Counted from the stretch's first letter, positions 36,251-48,440 are shown. The stretch: DNA of 64,000 nt from Hyperoodon ampullatus (GCA_949752795.1 OX457058.1:35342587-35406586), one strand, 5' to 3'. A program made the numbers and translations. The notes: generated by a model from the letters alone, not told the origin.

Positions 36251-37080
36251 AGTTCTTAGAAATCAATAAAACACAAACACATAAGACGTTAAGCTCTATT
36301 CCTGAGCAGTATGGGAGACAGGTGTGCTGAGAACTAGGACCAACACAAAACTGAATCCAGGAAATAGGTGCAGTTAAGTGCAGCAGCCTCACCCTGTCTC
36401 CTACTGGGTGTTTCCTATCTACACTCACATTCCATGAAATGTGGTAACTGTTACAGACCTCACTCACTCTAGGTACCAGAACTGCTGGAGCTCTGAGGCA
36501 GCCCCAAGGAAGGTGCCAAAGGCTTCTTTTGTGATTATCATGTCCTGTAAATGATCCACACCTTTGGTCTGCAATTCTGCTTTCCATTTCCACACTGGTG
36601 AGGAAAATGCATCCTCCTCTGAGAAGGTGATTCCTGAACACCAAATTAGACCCTCAGAAAGAAGGCTGTAATTTAGATACACAGTTGTCACAGTCTAAAA
36701 CCATAGCCACATCTTCTGATGACTTTAAGTCATTCTCCAGATCAGAAGTTTCATTATTCCTAGAGAGAAATCTGATTGTTATTAAATTTGTCTGAATGTG
36801 AAATAACTGCAATTAACATTATTGATAAAATGCCTCTTTTCCTAATGAATCATCAGGTTTCTTTCCTCTCCTACAAACTGTCCAAAAGGAGGCTGGTAAG
36901 TCTTAAATGCAAGATAGGTTCTCATATGTCTAGAATAAGTAACTAAGATCTTGCAACCAAACAAGAAAATGAATAAATCGACCTTCAAATGTCTGTTCTC
37001 CTCGTGATATCAATAATCCCATTCTGAGTTCCACCTTTACCTTCCCATTAAGGACCATAATAAGCAAAGTGAATTAAAAA
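36251..37080. other. Unassigned stretch
   Basis: Opposing short frames lie at 36240-36690 on the minus strand, with no family resemblance I can defend. From 36700 to 37080 I see nothing. Confidence 0.35.
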
Positions 37081-37095
37081 AAAAAAAAAATTTGT

Positions 37096-37310
37096 GGGCT
37101 TCCCTGGTGGCGCAGTGGTTGAGGGTCCACCTGCCGATGCAGGGGACATGGGTTCGTGCCCCGGTCTGGGAGGATCCCGCGTGCCGCGGGGCGGCTGGGC
37201 CCGTGAGCCGTGGCCGCTGGGCCTGCGCGTCCCGAGCCTGTGCTCCGCGACGGGAGAGGCCACAGCAGTGAGAGGCCCGCGTACCGCAAAAAAAAAAAAA
37301 AAAAAAAAAA
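37096..37310 (+). mobile_element. CHR SINE, short form, CpG-rich
   Basis: The head 'gggcttccctggtggcgcag' and an unusually GC-rich body ('gtgccgcggggcggctgggc') are followed by about 26 A. High retained CpG content suggests one of the youngest copies here. The flanks share an A-run and 'ttgt'. Confidence 0.96.
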
Positions 37311-37673
37311 AAATTGTAAGTCAGGAGGAGACAAAAATATTGGAGCAAAAAGTACTTTTATGATGCACTTTACAAATCTAAAATTGGAATTTACCTTAAG
37401 ATACAGCCTTCGTAATTTGGGTTGTTTATACAGGCATACCTTGGAGATATCGTGAGTTCAGTTCAAGACCACCACAATAAAGTGATGATCACAATAAAGT
37501 CACACAATTTTTTTTTTTGTTTTCCAGCACATACAAAAGCTATGTTTACACTATACTGTAGTGTACTAAGTATGCAATAGCATTATGTCTAAAAAAACAA
37601 TGTACATATCAATTTTAAAATACTTTATTAACAAAAAATGTTAATTATCATCCAAGCCTTCAGCAAGTCATAA

Positions 37674-39090
37674 TCATTTTGCTGGTGGAGGGTCTGCCTC
37701 AATGCTTATGGCTTCTGACGGGTCAGGGTGGTGGATGCTGAAGGTTGGGAGGCTGTGCCAACTTCTTAAAACAAGACAACAGTGAAGTTGCCACATCAAC
37801 TGACTCTTCCCTTCATGAACAATTTCTCTGTAGCAGGCAATGCTGTTTGGTAACATTTTATCCACAGTAGAACTTCTTTCAAAATTGGAGTCAATGCTCT
37901 CAAACCCTTCCACTGCTTTATCAACTAAATTTATTTCTAAATTTTTTGTTGTCATGTCAACAATCTTCACAGCATCGTCATCAGGAGTAGCTTCCATCTC
38001 AAGAAACCTTTTTTTTTTTCCTAATCCGTAAGAAGCAACTCCTCATCCATTCAAGTTTTATCAGGAGATGTCAACAATTCAGTCCCATCTTCAGGCTCCA
38101 CTTCTAATTCTAGTTCTCTTGCTATTTCCACCACATCTGCAGTTACTTCCTCCACTGAAGTCTTGAACCCCTCAAAGTCATTCATGAGGGATGGAATCCA
38201 TTTCTTCCATACTCCTGTTAATGTTCTTATTTCTATCTCTTTCCATGAGTCACAAATATTCTTAATGGCCTCTAGAATGATGAGTCCTTTCCAGAAGGTT
38301 TTCAAATGACTTTGACCAGATCCATCAGAGGAATCACCATCGATGGCAGCTGTAGCCTTTCAAAATGTGTTTCTTAAATAATGAGACTCGAAAATCTAAA
38401 TTACTCCTTGATCCATGAGCTACAGAATAGATGCTGTAATAGCAGGCATGAAAACAACATGGATCTTGTTGTACATCATCAGAGCTCTTGGGAGACCATG
38501 TACCTTGTCGATGAGCAGTACTATTTTGAAAAGAATCTTTTCTTCTAAGCAGTAGGTCTCAACAGTGGGCTTAAAATATTCAGTGGGCTTAAAATGTTGT
38601 AAACAGTGGGCTTAAAATGTTGTAAACAGATGTGCTGTCATCTAGGCTTTGTTGTTTCATTTATAACACAGAGTATATTTGGCATAATTCTTAAGGGCCC
38701 TAGGATTTCCAGAATGGTGAATGAGCACTGGCTTCAACTTAAAGTCACCAGCTGCATTAGCCCCTAACAAAGCCTGTCCTTTGAAGCTTGGAAGCCAGGC
38801 ATTGACTTCTCCTCTCTAGCTATCAAAGTCCTAGATGGCATCTTCTTCCAATAGAAGGCTGTTTCATCTACATTTAAGATCTGTTGTTTAGTGTAGCCAC
38901 CTTCATTTATTATCTTAGCTAGATCTTCTGGGTAACTTGCTGTAGCTTCCACATCAGCACTTGCTGCTTCACCTTGCCCTTTTATGTTATGGAGGCCAGA
39001 GGAGCGGGAGAGAGATGGGTAACAGCAGGTCAGTAGAGAAGTCAGAACACAGAAATTTATTAAGTTCAGTCTTACATGGGCGCAGTTCAT
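37674..39090 (-). pseudogene. Tigger1 transposase pseudogene
   Basis: Reading on the minus strand, the first block contains '[16 protein letters not shown]', the first catalytic Asp region. A central block then reads '[14 protein letters not shown]', with the second Asp kept, and 'LMDQGVI' near 38410, with the third Asp kept. C-terminal pieces follow, including '[17 protein letters not shown]'. The reading frame shifts several times, and a triple direct repeat lies inside at 38565-38630. The CENPB-like N-terminal domain is absent. It is a dead transposase. Confidence 0.85.
38567..38632. repeat. Triplicated 'cagtgggcttaaaat' unit
   Basis: The unit 'cagtgggcttaaaat' occurs three times, two of them followed by 'gttgtaaa'. 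It lies inside the Tigger1 transposase relic and arose after its death. Confidence 0.9.
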
Positions 39091-39557
39091 GCCACCTCAA
39101 AACACTTGCAATAGTAACATTAAAGATCACTGATCACAGGTCACCATAACAAATATAATAATACTTTAAAAGTTTGAAATATTGCTGGAATTACTAAAAT
39201 GTGACACAAGACACAGAGTGAACAAATGCTGTTGGAAAAATGGCACCAGTAGACTTGCTTGACACAGGGCTGCCACAAACCTTTAATTTGTAAAAACAAA
39301 AACAAAAACAAAAAACCCAGTATCTGCTAAGTGCAATAAAGCAAGGTATGCCTCTACTGTTAAGTTGCACAGAATGTAAAAACTCAGGGTTTTTTTAGAC
39401 AAATTTATTCAATTTACTTTCATAAAGTTGTTAACTGTGCATAAACAGTGTTACAAGCTGGTGGCTTTCAAAAAATTGAATAGTTCCTGTCTGTTTTTGA
39501 TAAGCAAACAACAACTTTGGAACACTGAATAAAAATCAGGTGGAAACAACAAAAAAA

Positions 39558-39775
39558 GGTGAATGGATAAAGAAGATGTGGTACATATATACAATGGAAT
39601 ATTATTCAGCTATTAAAAGGAATGCAGTTGGGTCATTTGTAGAGATGTGCATGGACCTAGACACTGTCATACAGAGTGAAGTAAGCCAGAAAGAGAAAAA
39701 CAAATATCATATATTAATGCATATATGTGGAATCTAGAAAAACGGTACAGATGAACCTATTTGCAAAGCAGAAAA
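39558..39775 (+). mobile_element. Older L1 3' fragment
   Basis: The end of ORF2, with 'ataaagaagatgtggtacat' and 'gaatattattcagctatta', continues to 'gtcatacagagtgaagtaag' and 'gatgaacctatttgcaaag'. It diverges from the young subfamily near its end. Confidence 0.8.
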
Positions 39776-39904
39776 GGTAGTATTTTCTACTCTTAAGGTC
39801 ATGAACAGCATAAACCAGTCCCAAAAAAGTTGTAAATCTCAGGAACAGAGAGAGGACAAAGAAGAATATTCCAAAATTTATAACTGTAACTTTTACCAAA
39901 GGAT

Positions 39905-40335
39905 CTTTCTTAGCCTTCTAGAAAGCAGAGCCTGAGGCAAGGATTGAAGTGCTGACAATTTATTCCAGAAGCACAAGCCCAGGACTGTGAAGGTGAGGAG
40001 AAAAAGGGAGTGAGGCAAGGAAAGATACTAAAGAGTGCGCAATAAAGCATGTGATCATGCTGACACTTTCAAAATAAGCCAGGAAGACAGCAGGTCACCT
40101 GGCAGGTGTGTCCACTTGGTACTTGGGACTTTCTCAGAAAGAGCTGCAAGAACAAACTGGACCTCAGAGTAGCCCATGTAAGGGAGGAAGAAAGGGAAAT
40201 CCATCTGCCCAGCTCCCTCCTATTGGTTAAGGTTTACTACAGGGAGCCGACAACAGAACACTTCTGGGTTTCACCATCTAGGCCTTAGCGGCCACTCCAC
40301 AGCCAGGCCCTATGCCCACTCTGTGGTGTTCCACC
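39905..40335. repeat. Ancient repeat, LTR-like, family not named (copy 1)
   Basis: Words 'gcagagcctgaggcaagg', 'gattgaagtgctgacaattt' and 'agctccctcctattggttaa' parallel the element at 47755 ('caaggcaaggatttaagtgc', 'gtttatttgggagg'). I take both as members of one old LTR-like family. Confidence 0.4.
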
Positions 40336-40564
40336 CAAGACCAAAAGTGGAGGGAGATTTAGCACTTGATAGGACTCGGCATGTGGGGCCCAAAGGACAC
40401 GTCAGCCCAGGGCTTCACCTCTGAACTCCAGCCTGCCCTGAGAGCTCAGCAAGTCTCAGCAACAGTGGCAGCTGTGTGCTCAGGGAGGAGAGGCTCAAAA
40501 GGAGGTGGCAGGGAGAGAATCTCATTAGATGCTCCAGGTTTGGGTTCAATATAGAACCTTTCAA

Positions 40565-40900
40565 GAAATAAAGCTCTGTCCAATTGCTTTAATGTACTCA
40601 GCAATCACTATCAGCAATTTCTGCCTCATTCATTCATTCATTCATTCATTCATTCATTCATATGTACATAATGAGTGACTATCACGATCCAGTTCCCGTC
40701 TGTGCTAGGTCCCAGCAAATCAATAAGACAATTCCAGTCCTCACAGAGATCCAAATCTACTCAAGGAAACATGCATCATTCACTAAACAAATATTTATTG
40801 AGTGCCTCGTTCGTGTGCTAGACACTCCTCTAGGCCTGGAGACTCAGTGATTAATAGTCAAGAAAATGACACAGAATGGTAAATAATGAGAATTGTACTA
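40565..40900 (-). repeat. (CATT)n tract plus ancient repeat fragment
   Basis: A run of about nine CATT units lies at 40626-40661. It is followed by 'aacaaatatttattgagtgc' and 'gtgctagacactcctctagg', an old dispersed repeat (L2/MIR-class wording) in reverse orientation. Confidence 0.55.
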
Positions 40901-41750
40901 ATTATAACCCTGAGTAAATGATTACTAGTGTTTTAACTAGTCATCCTGCGACCCGAGTCAAGTATATGAAATCCCATCAGTACACAGGGGTTTAAGAGCA
41001 AACAAATAAACAACAATTATACAACACACCAGGGCTTGGGCACTAAATGAGGAGATCTGGATAAAATCCTGGAAAATGGAACCAGAATCCAGGAACCTAG
41101 CAAGTCCCTGACATTTTGCAAGATGTGTTATTTCAGGAAAAGGTGCCAGTCTGCTGAAAAAACTGACATATGAAATTAGACAAGATCCCACTGAAAGGAA
41201 TGGGGTAGGGAAGTCCACTTGCCTGCTGGTGTGGCAGCCACTTGCTACCAGTGAGGGGCCCGCTGAACGGATGCCAGCTCAGATAGAATCACTCTGGAGG
41301 AAGGACCCACATTCTGAGTCCAGGTCCCAATCTCCAACCAATTACCTGGAGCTTGACTACATTTTGGTTCCCAATATTTTGTAGGGGACCGCAGGTGGCC
41401 ACAGTCCCTTATTTGGGGTGTGGGATAAAGAAATAAATCCCTGTGTTGAACATAATGATTGTAATAAGGTATAATGATAGTAATAACCTTTGCAGGCATT
41501 TTTATGTGCATATGTTTCATTTACGTTTTAAGCCTTATGAGAATCATACATATTGAACCTGTAACTATACTTTAAAACATTTAAGAGAAATTAATTAACA
41601 GACTATATAAATGGTATTGTTTGTGGGATTTAATTGGTTAAATTTATAAATTTATCACTATTCAAAGAGCAAGTGAAATGAGTGCTTTTCATTTTAACCA
41701 AATATTACTAGATTTACAAATAAATTTACAAGAGTTCCAAGTTGTTCTTA
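40901..41750. other. No recognisable feature
   Basis: Short frames only; AT-rich from 41550 to 41720. Confidence 0.4.
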
Positions 41751-41763
41751 AAAGCTTACAGTA

Positions 41764-41974
41764 GGGCTTCCCTGGTGGCGCAGTGGTTGGGAGTCCGCCT
41801 GCCGATGCAGGGGACGTGGGTTTGTGCCCCGGTCCGGGAGGATCCCATATGCCACAAAGGGGCTGGGCCAGTGAGCCATGGCCGCTGAGCCTGCGCGTCC
41901 GGAGCCTGTGCTCCACAACGGGAGAGGCCACAACAGTGAGAGGCCCGCGTATAGCAAAAAAAAAAAAAAAAAAA
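41764..41974 (+). mobile_element. CHR SINE, short form
   Basis: Perfect 13-bp duplication 'aaagcttacagta' at 41751-41763 and 41975-41987, with a complete body and poly(A). Confidence 0.97.
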
Positions 41975-42038
41975 AAAGCTTACAGTAGAATCGGTTTTTA
42001 CATTTATAACTTTAATGAATTAGATATTGGATAAAATA

Positions 42039-42717
42039 CAGGCATATCTCAGCAATATTGCAGGTTCAGTTCCAGACCACTGCAATAAAGCATATCACAA
42101 TAAAGCAAGTCACACAAATTTTTTGGCTTCCCAGTGCATACAGAAGTTATGTTTGCACTATACTGTAGTCTACTAAGTGTGCAATAGTATTGTCTAAAAT
42201 TAATGTGCATATCTTAATTTAAAAATGCAAAGCAAAAAAAACCCACCCAATTAGTAACAATAGCTTCATGTGATGTGCAATAGTAGCATCACAGATCACC
42301 ACAACAAATATGATAATAATGAAAAAAAATGAAATATTGTTAAAATTATCAAAATGTGACACAGAGGGCCTCCCTGGTGGCGCAGTGGTTGAGAGTCCGC
42401 CTGCCGATGCAGGGGATACGGGTTCGTGCCCCGGTCTGGGAGGATCCCATATGCCGCGGAGAGGCTGGGCCCGTGAGCCATGGCTGCTGAGCCTGCGCAT
42501 CCGGAGCCTGTGCTCCGCAACGGGAGAGGCCACAACAGTGAGAGGCCCGCATACCACAAAAAAAAAAAAAAAAAAAAAATGTGACACAGAGACATGAAGC
42601 AAGCAAATGCTGTTTAAAAAATGGTTCCGATAGACTCGCTCAGTGCAGGGCTGCCACAAACCTTCAATTTGTAGAAAATGCAACGCCTACGAAGCACAAT
42701 AAAATGAGGTATGCCTG
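42039..42717 (-). mobile_element. Tigger1-derived miniature transposon, split by SINE
   Basis: The ends are 'caggcatatctcagca' and 'atgaggtatgcctg', with TA duplications at 42037-42038 and 42718-42719. The subterminal words ('gccacaaaccttcaatttgt', 'gatcaccacaacaaatatga') match those of the larger Tigger1 at 37431 in the same orientation. There is no transposase region. A CHR SINE sits at 42367-42575, so the element itself is about 455 bp. Confidence 0.92.
42367..42575 (+). mobile_element. CHR SINE, short form, inside Tigger1 element
   Basis: Perfect 16-bp duplication 'aaaatgtgacacagag' at 42351-42366 and 42576-42591. The host sequence is Tigger1, so the SINE is the later event. Confidence 0.98.
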
Positions 42718-42849
42718 TACTGGTAATCATAAATCTCTCTTTCTGAGCCCTCAGAAATCAAAAACCAAAGGGACAAGAAAGACACGATAGGCCAGGTAAG
42801 TACAAAATGCTACTGACAATGGAGCAACCAATTCTGCGGGGGGGAGGTG

Positions 42850-43560
42850 GTTGTGCAAGAAACAGAGGCAAAAAATCCTAAAGCCACAGGTGATGTTTCA
42901 ACAGAGTTTTGAGAGAAGGAAAACAGCAGGTGGACAGTGGAGGGAGGCTGAAGGGAAGCATACATCAGCACAGAGGAGCATGGGCGTGGCCCACCGGGGT
43001 AAGCCAACAGGGCACGGGGTGGAACCTGCAAGTGGTTCTGAATGGCTAGAGCTGGGTCAGCAGACACAGGTACGGGAGGGGTGGGCCTGACAGCAATGGG
43101 AACCAATAGAGGTTTATCCTGAGGGGCCTCTGAAGGATTTTTTTTTAACATCTTTATTGGAGTATAATTGCTTTACAATGGTGTGTTAGTTTCTTCTTTA
43201 TCACAAAGTGAATCCATTATACATATACATATGTCCCCATCTCTCTTCCCTCTTGCGTCTCCCTCCCTCCCACCCTCCCTATCCCACCCCTCTAGGTGGT
43301 CACAAAGCACCAAGCTGATCTCCCCGTGCTATGCGGCTGCTTCCCACTAGTTATCTATTTTACATTTGGTAGTGGGCATGACATAATCAGATTTGTGTTT
43401 TAGGCAGATTCTTCTGGCAAGGTATGGAAGATGGCCTGGAGGGGGAGAAAAGGTGGGTGCATAAGCAATGTATGCCCTCAGTGTACAGTGGTGGTGGGTA
43501 CAGAGAAGAGTTAACAAGTCTTAAAGTATTCAGGAAGTAAAATCTACAGAATGTGGGCCC
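42850..43560 (+). repeat. Ancient dispersed repeat, split by an L1 3' end
   Basis: Left part: 'cagagttttgagagaagga' and 'gggaaccaatagaggttta'. Right part after the L1: 'catgacataatcagatttgt' and 'gtgttttaggcagattcttc'. Together they follow one old mammalian repeat whose family I do not name. Confidence 0.45.
43138..43373 (-). mobile_element. Young L1 3' end, reverse strand
   Basis: The T run is followed by 'aacatctttattggagtata', the reverse complement of the L1 3' terminus, and reaches 'gttatctattttacatttgg'. It is 5'-truncated. It is the only young L1 tail in the window on the minus strand. Confidence 0.93.
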
Positions 43561-43699
43561 TGGAGAGATGTGGCTGTGGAGTGTGTGCCTAGCACAGTGC
43601 CAAGGAAGTAACTAAAGACAATCAATTGAACAACAAATTTGTTCAATGTGTCGAACAAATGATGAATAGAATAACGGCAACAATATCAAAACGTGTCGT

Positions 43700-43925
43700 T
43701 TACTGGAAGTTACTGGGTGTTGAGCCCTTTGCCAAGAGTTTTGCCTTTATTATCCAATTTCATCTTCACATCAATCCTTTAAGGCAGGTTATATTTATTG
43801 TCCTCATTTTGCAAATGAGGAAACCAAGACACAGGGACATTAAATTACTTGCCCAAGCTCACCCAGCTACTCGGGAGAGGAGGCAGGATTGAAACCTGGG
43901 TAATCAAGCTCCAGAATTCTTTGCC
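43700..43925 (-). repeat. MIR SINE, reverse strand
   Basis: 'ttatccaatttcatcttcac', 'cattttgcaaatgaggaaac' and 'ttgcccaagctcacccagct' followed by 'attgaaacctgggtaatc' is a MIR read in reverse. Confidence 0.85.
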
Positions 43926-43959
43926 CAAAGGTGAAGGATGGTTTTACAGTTTCTAGCAA

Positions 43960-44800
43960 TTGGAGTGATGAAAAGGTTTGGGTGGGGGAAAAAAAGTATA
44001 ATTTCGGACAAAAATTTAAGATGTGTGTAGGGCTTCTAGATACAGATGTTTAGGAAAACTGTCAACAGCTCAAGAGAAATGTCAGGAAGCACAAACACAG
44101 ATTTGGGAATTATCAATAGGAGGTCCCATGGATCATGAGAGTGGATGGGATCACGGAATATGAACAGAGTGAAAGGAGAAAGAGGACCAGGTGATCACTG
44201 ATCACTCCTAGTGATCACTAATTTTAAAGAGATGGGAAGAGAAAGAGAAGCCGGAAAATAAAATAGAGTGGTCAGAGAGGTAAGAGTTCCACCAGCAGAG
44301 TGGTGTGGCAGGAACCACAGTAGAAGGCAGAAGTAGAAGCCTTCGAGAAGAAGGGAGTGAAAATGCACAATAAAGCAAAGTGGCCAAACAAGATAAAGAC
44401 AGAAATGCCTGTTGTATTCTTTTAAGAAGACGTGGGTAACCTTCAATTAACTGAAGCAGTTCCAGAGAGAGAATGAGAGAAAGGCAGATTACACTGGGTG
44501 GAGGGGGATAACGCGATAAGGAAGTAGAGGCAAAGGGTAGAGATATGCTTTGTAAAAGTCTAGCGGCGAAGGAAAGAAGGAGATGGGAGAGGCTTGAGGG
44601 AGACAGAGCCATAGGAAGGATTTGCAGAAGAGGCAACGCTGATTAAGAGTCAGTAAAGGAGAGGTTGAAGATGGGGGGGAGAGGCTAGGATTGATGCCGT
44701 GAGGTCTCAGGATCGCAATGATTCTGGAAGAGCCACCACAAACAGTGGAAGAGGAAGCCATTCGGGGACATGATAAATGATTAGTGACTTCTCCTGAAGC
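43960..44800 (+). repeat. Purine-rich stretch, possibly old repeat
   Basis: 'aggaggtcccatggatcatg', 'gaagaagggagtgaaaatgc' and 'gaggttgaagatggggggga' recall the repeat seen at 42850. Purines dominate the plus strand, which leaves artefactual minus-strand frames. Confidence 0.3.
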
Positions 44801-45374
44801 CAAAGCCATACATTTGTAACATCAGCACAGTTATAAGATCTTCTCCAGCAGTTCCTGGCAGCCCCTGGTAGGAGAGAAGACAGATGTCAGATTGCTCCAG
44901 AAACATATGAAAGACGAGGAAGTGACGGGTTTGCAGGGGTCTGTGAGAAAGGGGCTGTGCCCTGCACGCGATCCGGGCAGGCAGGAAAGGAAGAGAAGCC
45001 ATAAGATATCCGAACGAGCTTCAGGAAAAGAGCAGGACCTGCCAGCACTGCTGAGCTACATCAGAAATAACAAGCTGAGTGGAAGTTTCCTACTGACCTG
45101 GAATCACAGCTAAGGTCCAAACTGAAGATCAAAAACTCATAATATCCCACGTTCAAAGTGACCAACAAGCTTCCACCCGTGAACAAGCTTCCACTGCCCT
45201 GCACTTTCTTAGAGATGCCAACACTGGTCCTGCCCCCCACCCGCGCCAACTGCTCTCCCTCCCACCTGAACACTCCCCAAATCAATAGAAGGAGAGGATG
45301 CAGGAGAGGAAGGTAGTAGCCGGCCTTGTGGGGAAAAGGGTCCTTCAGGGTGAGAGGGACATGCAACACCTAAG

Positions 45375-45570
45375 CCAGACGAGTTGGGTTCAAATCCCAT
45401 ATCTGCCACTGGTAAGCTATGTGACCTAGGGCAATATATATCCACTCTGGTCCTCAGACTTCTCGTCTACAAAAGGGGGATAATAATACCTACTCCAAAT
45501 GGTTGTTACAGGGATTAAATCAGTTAAATTATTTAACATGCTTAGAATTGTACTATGTCAGTATTAGCTA
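45375..45570 (+). repeat. MIR SINE
   Basis: 'gagttgggttcaaatcccat', 'gccactggtaagctatgtga' and 'ggggataataatacctact' are the MIR core in order on the plus strand. Confidence 0.85.
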
Positions 45571-47305
45571 TTTTTCTTATTTCTTCCCCTTCTCATGGGA
45601 AACCAATGCAGGTGCTTCCCCTTCCCCGAAGCCAAGTCACGGGGTCTCCCATGGGGACCACTTGCAACATTTAGAGATGCCTTCAAAGAAGGAACACTGC
45701 TCTCCTTGGCCCTCAGAGGGTGGGAAAGAGGACTCCGGTTAGTTCCCCTGTCTCAACAAGAAGTTGCAAGGCAGGGAACAGCAGGAGAGGAGCCATGGGG
45801 CTTTCCAGGAGCATCAGGGCTAAGTAAGGAACACAGCACCAGGAGAAGAGGGTAGGATTCTATACCACTGATGGCACCAAAGGGAGAAGACCCAGCTCAC
45901 TCTGGAGGAGGGAGTCCTCCGCAGTCGGGGGGCTAGGGCAAAGCTGTTCACCCCAAGCAGAACCAGAGCAAGGCCAGGACCTCCCCCCAACACACACCAC
46001 CTCTAGGTCAGAGACACAGAAGAACTCGGCCTCTGCAGCTGTCCCTCTTGCACCCAGCACCAGGGGAAGAAACCCCTAGAAGGAGGAGAGGGAAGAGATT
46101 CCTCAGAGCCTGAGCACAGCCCCTCCTGCACCCCAGCAGCCAGGATCCCGCCTCCTCCAGCCACACCGCAGGAACAGGTTAGGTCACAGTTTCAGAAACG
46201 AAGGGTGCTGTAAACACGGAGACTGGCAGGAAAGCTTTGGCTCTAATCAAGGTATCCTGAGGGTCATAATCTGCAGAAGGAAAGTAGAATTTGCTCCCAC
46301 ACAGTGGAGAGCACTTATCAGCAAAAATAAAACCAGGTCTTACGTTTGTACAGAGCTAAGGCCTCTCCTTAAATAAGACAAATATGAAAGACCTTCAGCC
46401 GGCAGGTTCTCCATGGCCACCCTCACTCCACCTGCTCCACTGACTAAGCGCATCACAAACCAGCCCCACAGGGTGGAGGTTGCCGTTCCACTTGAGGCCC
46501 ACAGCCTGGAATATCTGTGGTCAGCCTCAGGAGGTAGACCCAGCCTAAACCTGGCCCATGTGTTCAGTATACAAGATTGGGCTTCTGCCTCACTTTCTCA
46601 ATTATGCTCTGATTTCACTCTGGAAAAGTCCAGATCATTTGGCCGATGCCCTGACAACTACCCTAGCTTTCTCCAACCCTCTCTCCCCGAGGACTAAACT
46701 CTTTCCTTGTTGGAACCTCCCCTGATGGGAGTTTCCATTCCTCTTCTTAGAACCATGGTGGCACTTCTCCCTCTCCGGCCCCCTACCACCACTATTACAC
46801 CCCTGGAGTATTGCCAAGGCCAAAGTCACCACAGCCCACTAGAGTTACTGACCACAGCACTAACAGAGAATCCCACAATCTGGCCTGACCCCCAGTCTCC
46901 AGGCCCACCCCTCCCAACCTGTCCACTCCAGCAGTTCTGGGCTATAACAGTCAAGACCATGTCGGTATGACTACATTGGGAGAGGGAGGGCACTTACAAA
47001 TTGGAGAGTAGATGCAACAGGATCAGAGGAATAGTTGGTTTCAGAGCAGAAGCTGATAGGATGGAATTTAAGATTTCAAGGTGAAGCAGTGAGTGATACC
47101 AGAGTCTCTAGTCTGGCTATGGGAATGGGTGGACACAGTGCGGGAAAGGAAGGCTGCCAGTGTAGAGAAGGGCCAAGAACTCATCTGCTTATCAGCTGAC
47201 CCATCCAAAACAAAGCTGGCGTGTCACAGTGCCAAGGCTGGGAAGAGGATAATTTAATCTTGACTCAGAGGAGAAGGGACCATAAGGGTGTTCAAGTGCT
47301 TCTTT
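45571..47305. other. No recognisable gene or repeat
   Basis: Moderately GC-rich with several short opposing frames at 45600-47000. I see no exon-like block bounded by consensus splice sites with a protein family match. Confidence 0.4.
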
Positions 47306-48440
47306 TTGTGTTCTTTTAACATTTTATTTTGGAAAATTTTGAACGTATCACAAAAGTAGACAGAACATCATAATGAACCGCCAGTTAGCCATCACCCAGC
47401 TTCAACAATTGTTGAAAATTTTGCCCATCTTATTTCACTAGTATCCCCCTCCTGGTACACCCCCCGCCCCCTACTGTTGATTATTTTAAAGCAAATCCCA
47501 GACACCATATAATTTCATTTGCAAATAACTGAGTATGTATGTATCTCTAAGAAGTAAGTGCTCTTCATTGTTTTCAACATTACCAGAAATAATTTTCACA
47601 CGTAAAAATACTTAACAATAATTCCTTAATACCATCTGACATCCTCTTGGTGATCATATTTCCTCAATAGACTTATGCCTCTTTACAGATGGTTTGTTTG
47701 AGATGGGAAGCAAATAAGGCCCACATGTTCATTGGATTGATTTGTCTCTGTCTTAGTTTGGTTTCCCCCAGAAACAGGTTCCAAGGCAAGGATTTAAGTG
47801 CAAACTGTTTATTTGGGAGGTTATAGCAGGAAAACTAGTGGAAGAATAGGAAAATGAGCCGGGGAAGGGAAGAAAGCCAACAAAGGGTACACACCACTGG
47901 GGACAAATAGAGCACGGCTCCTCTGGACAACTCTGGGAGACAGTGTGGGGCACCCCCGAGCGTTACCCCAGCCCTGAGATGGGGAGGAAGCTTGGGTATT
48001 TATCCACCTTCCCCATCCATCACTGGATGAGGACTGCTTCCAGGGGCATTAACTCTCCAGGCCATAAATTCTCTGGCACTCTGCTCTGCTTGCCATGCGT
48101 AATCCTACAGACAGAATGAAAGCCCTTGGGCAGAGGGTCACCAGAGTTCCCAGCAGGGTATCAACTGTAGCTGCTCCAGTCCACTAAAAGTTTCTTTCAT
48201 CTACATTTCCTTCTCTGTCTTGTTCTTTGCCCTTCATTTACTGAAGAAGTGTGTCATCTGTCCTTTAGAATTTCCGCATTGTAGATTTGGTGGATTACAT
48301 TCCCATGGTGTTATTTAACATGTTCTGCTATCTTCAACATTTACTGTGAATTAAATAGTTAGAGACTGATCAGATCCTGATTCTATCTTTTAACAAGAAG
48401 ACCTATGGGTGACGCCATGACCTTCCAGTTGCATCACATC
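47306..48440 (-). repeat. Ancient L1-type 3' UTR in reverse, split by another repeat
   Basis: 'attttattttggaaaatttt', 'ccatcacccagcttcaacaa' and 'aaagcaaatcccagacacca' lead to 'cctttacagatggtttg'-like wording near 47690. After an insertion it resumes at 48190 with 'agaagtgtgtcatctgtcct' and 'catggtgttatttaacatgt'. I recognise the wording as an old 3' UTR, but the family assignment is tentative. Confidence 0.4.
47753..48188. repeat. Ancient LTR-like repeat, family not named (copy 2)
   Basis: It is inserted within the old repeat 47306-48440. 'gtttcccccagaaacaggtt', 'ccaaggcaaggatttaagtg' and 'actgtttatttgggaggtta' parallel the copy at 39905. Confidence 0.45.

Larger units (their letters stand above)
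37431..39354 (-). mobile_element. Tigger1-type DNA transposon, internally deleted
   Basis: The ends are 'caggcataccttggag' (left) and 'gcaaggtatgcctc' (right), with TA on both sides (37429-37430, 39355-39356). Tigger1 is a pogo-superfamily element. The coding strand is minus: transposase pieces at 38764-39090, 38051-38305 and 37674-37997. At 1.92 kb it is shorter than the family's usual roughly 2.4 kb. The 5' leader runs straight into mid-transposase sequence, so the DNA-binding N-terminus is missing. Confidence 0.92.
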
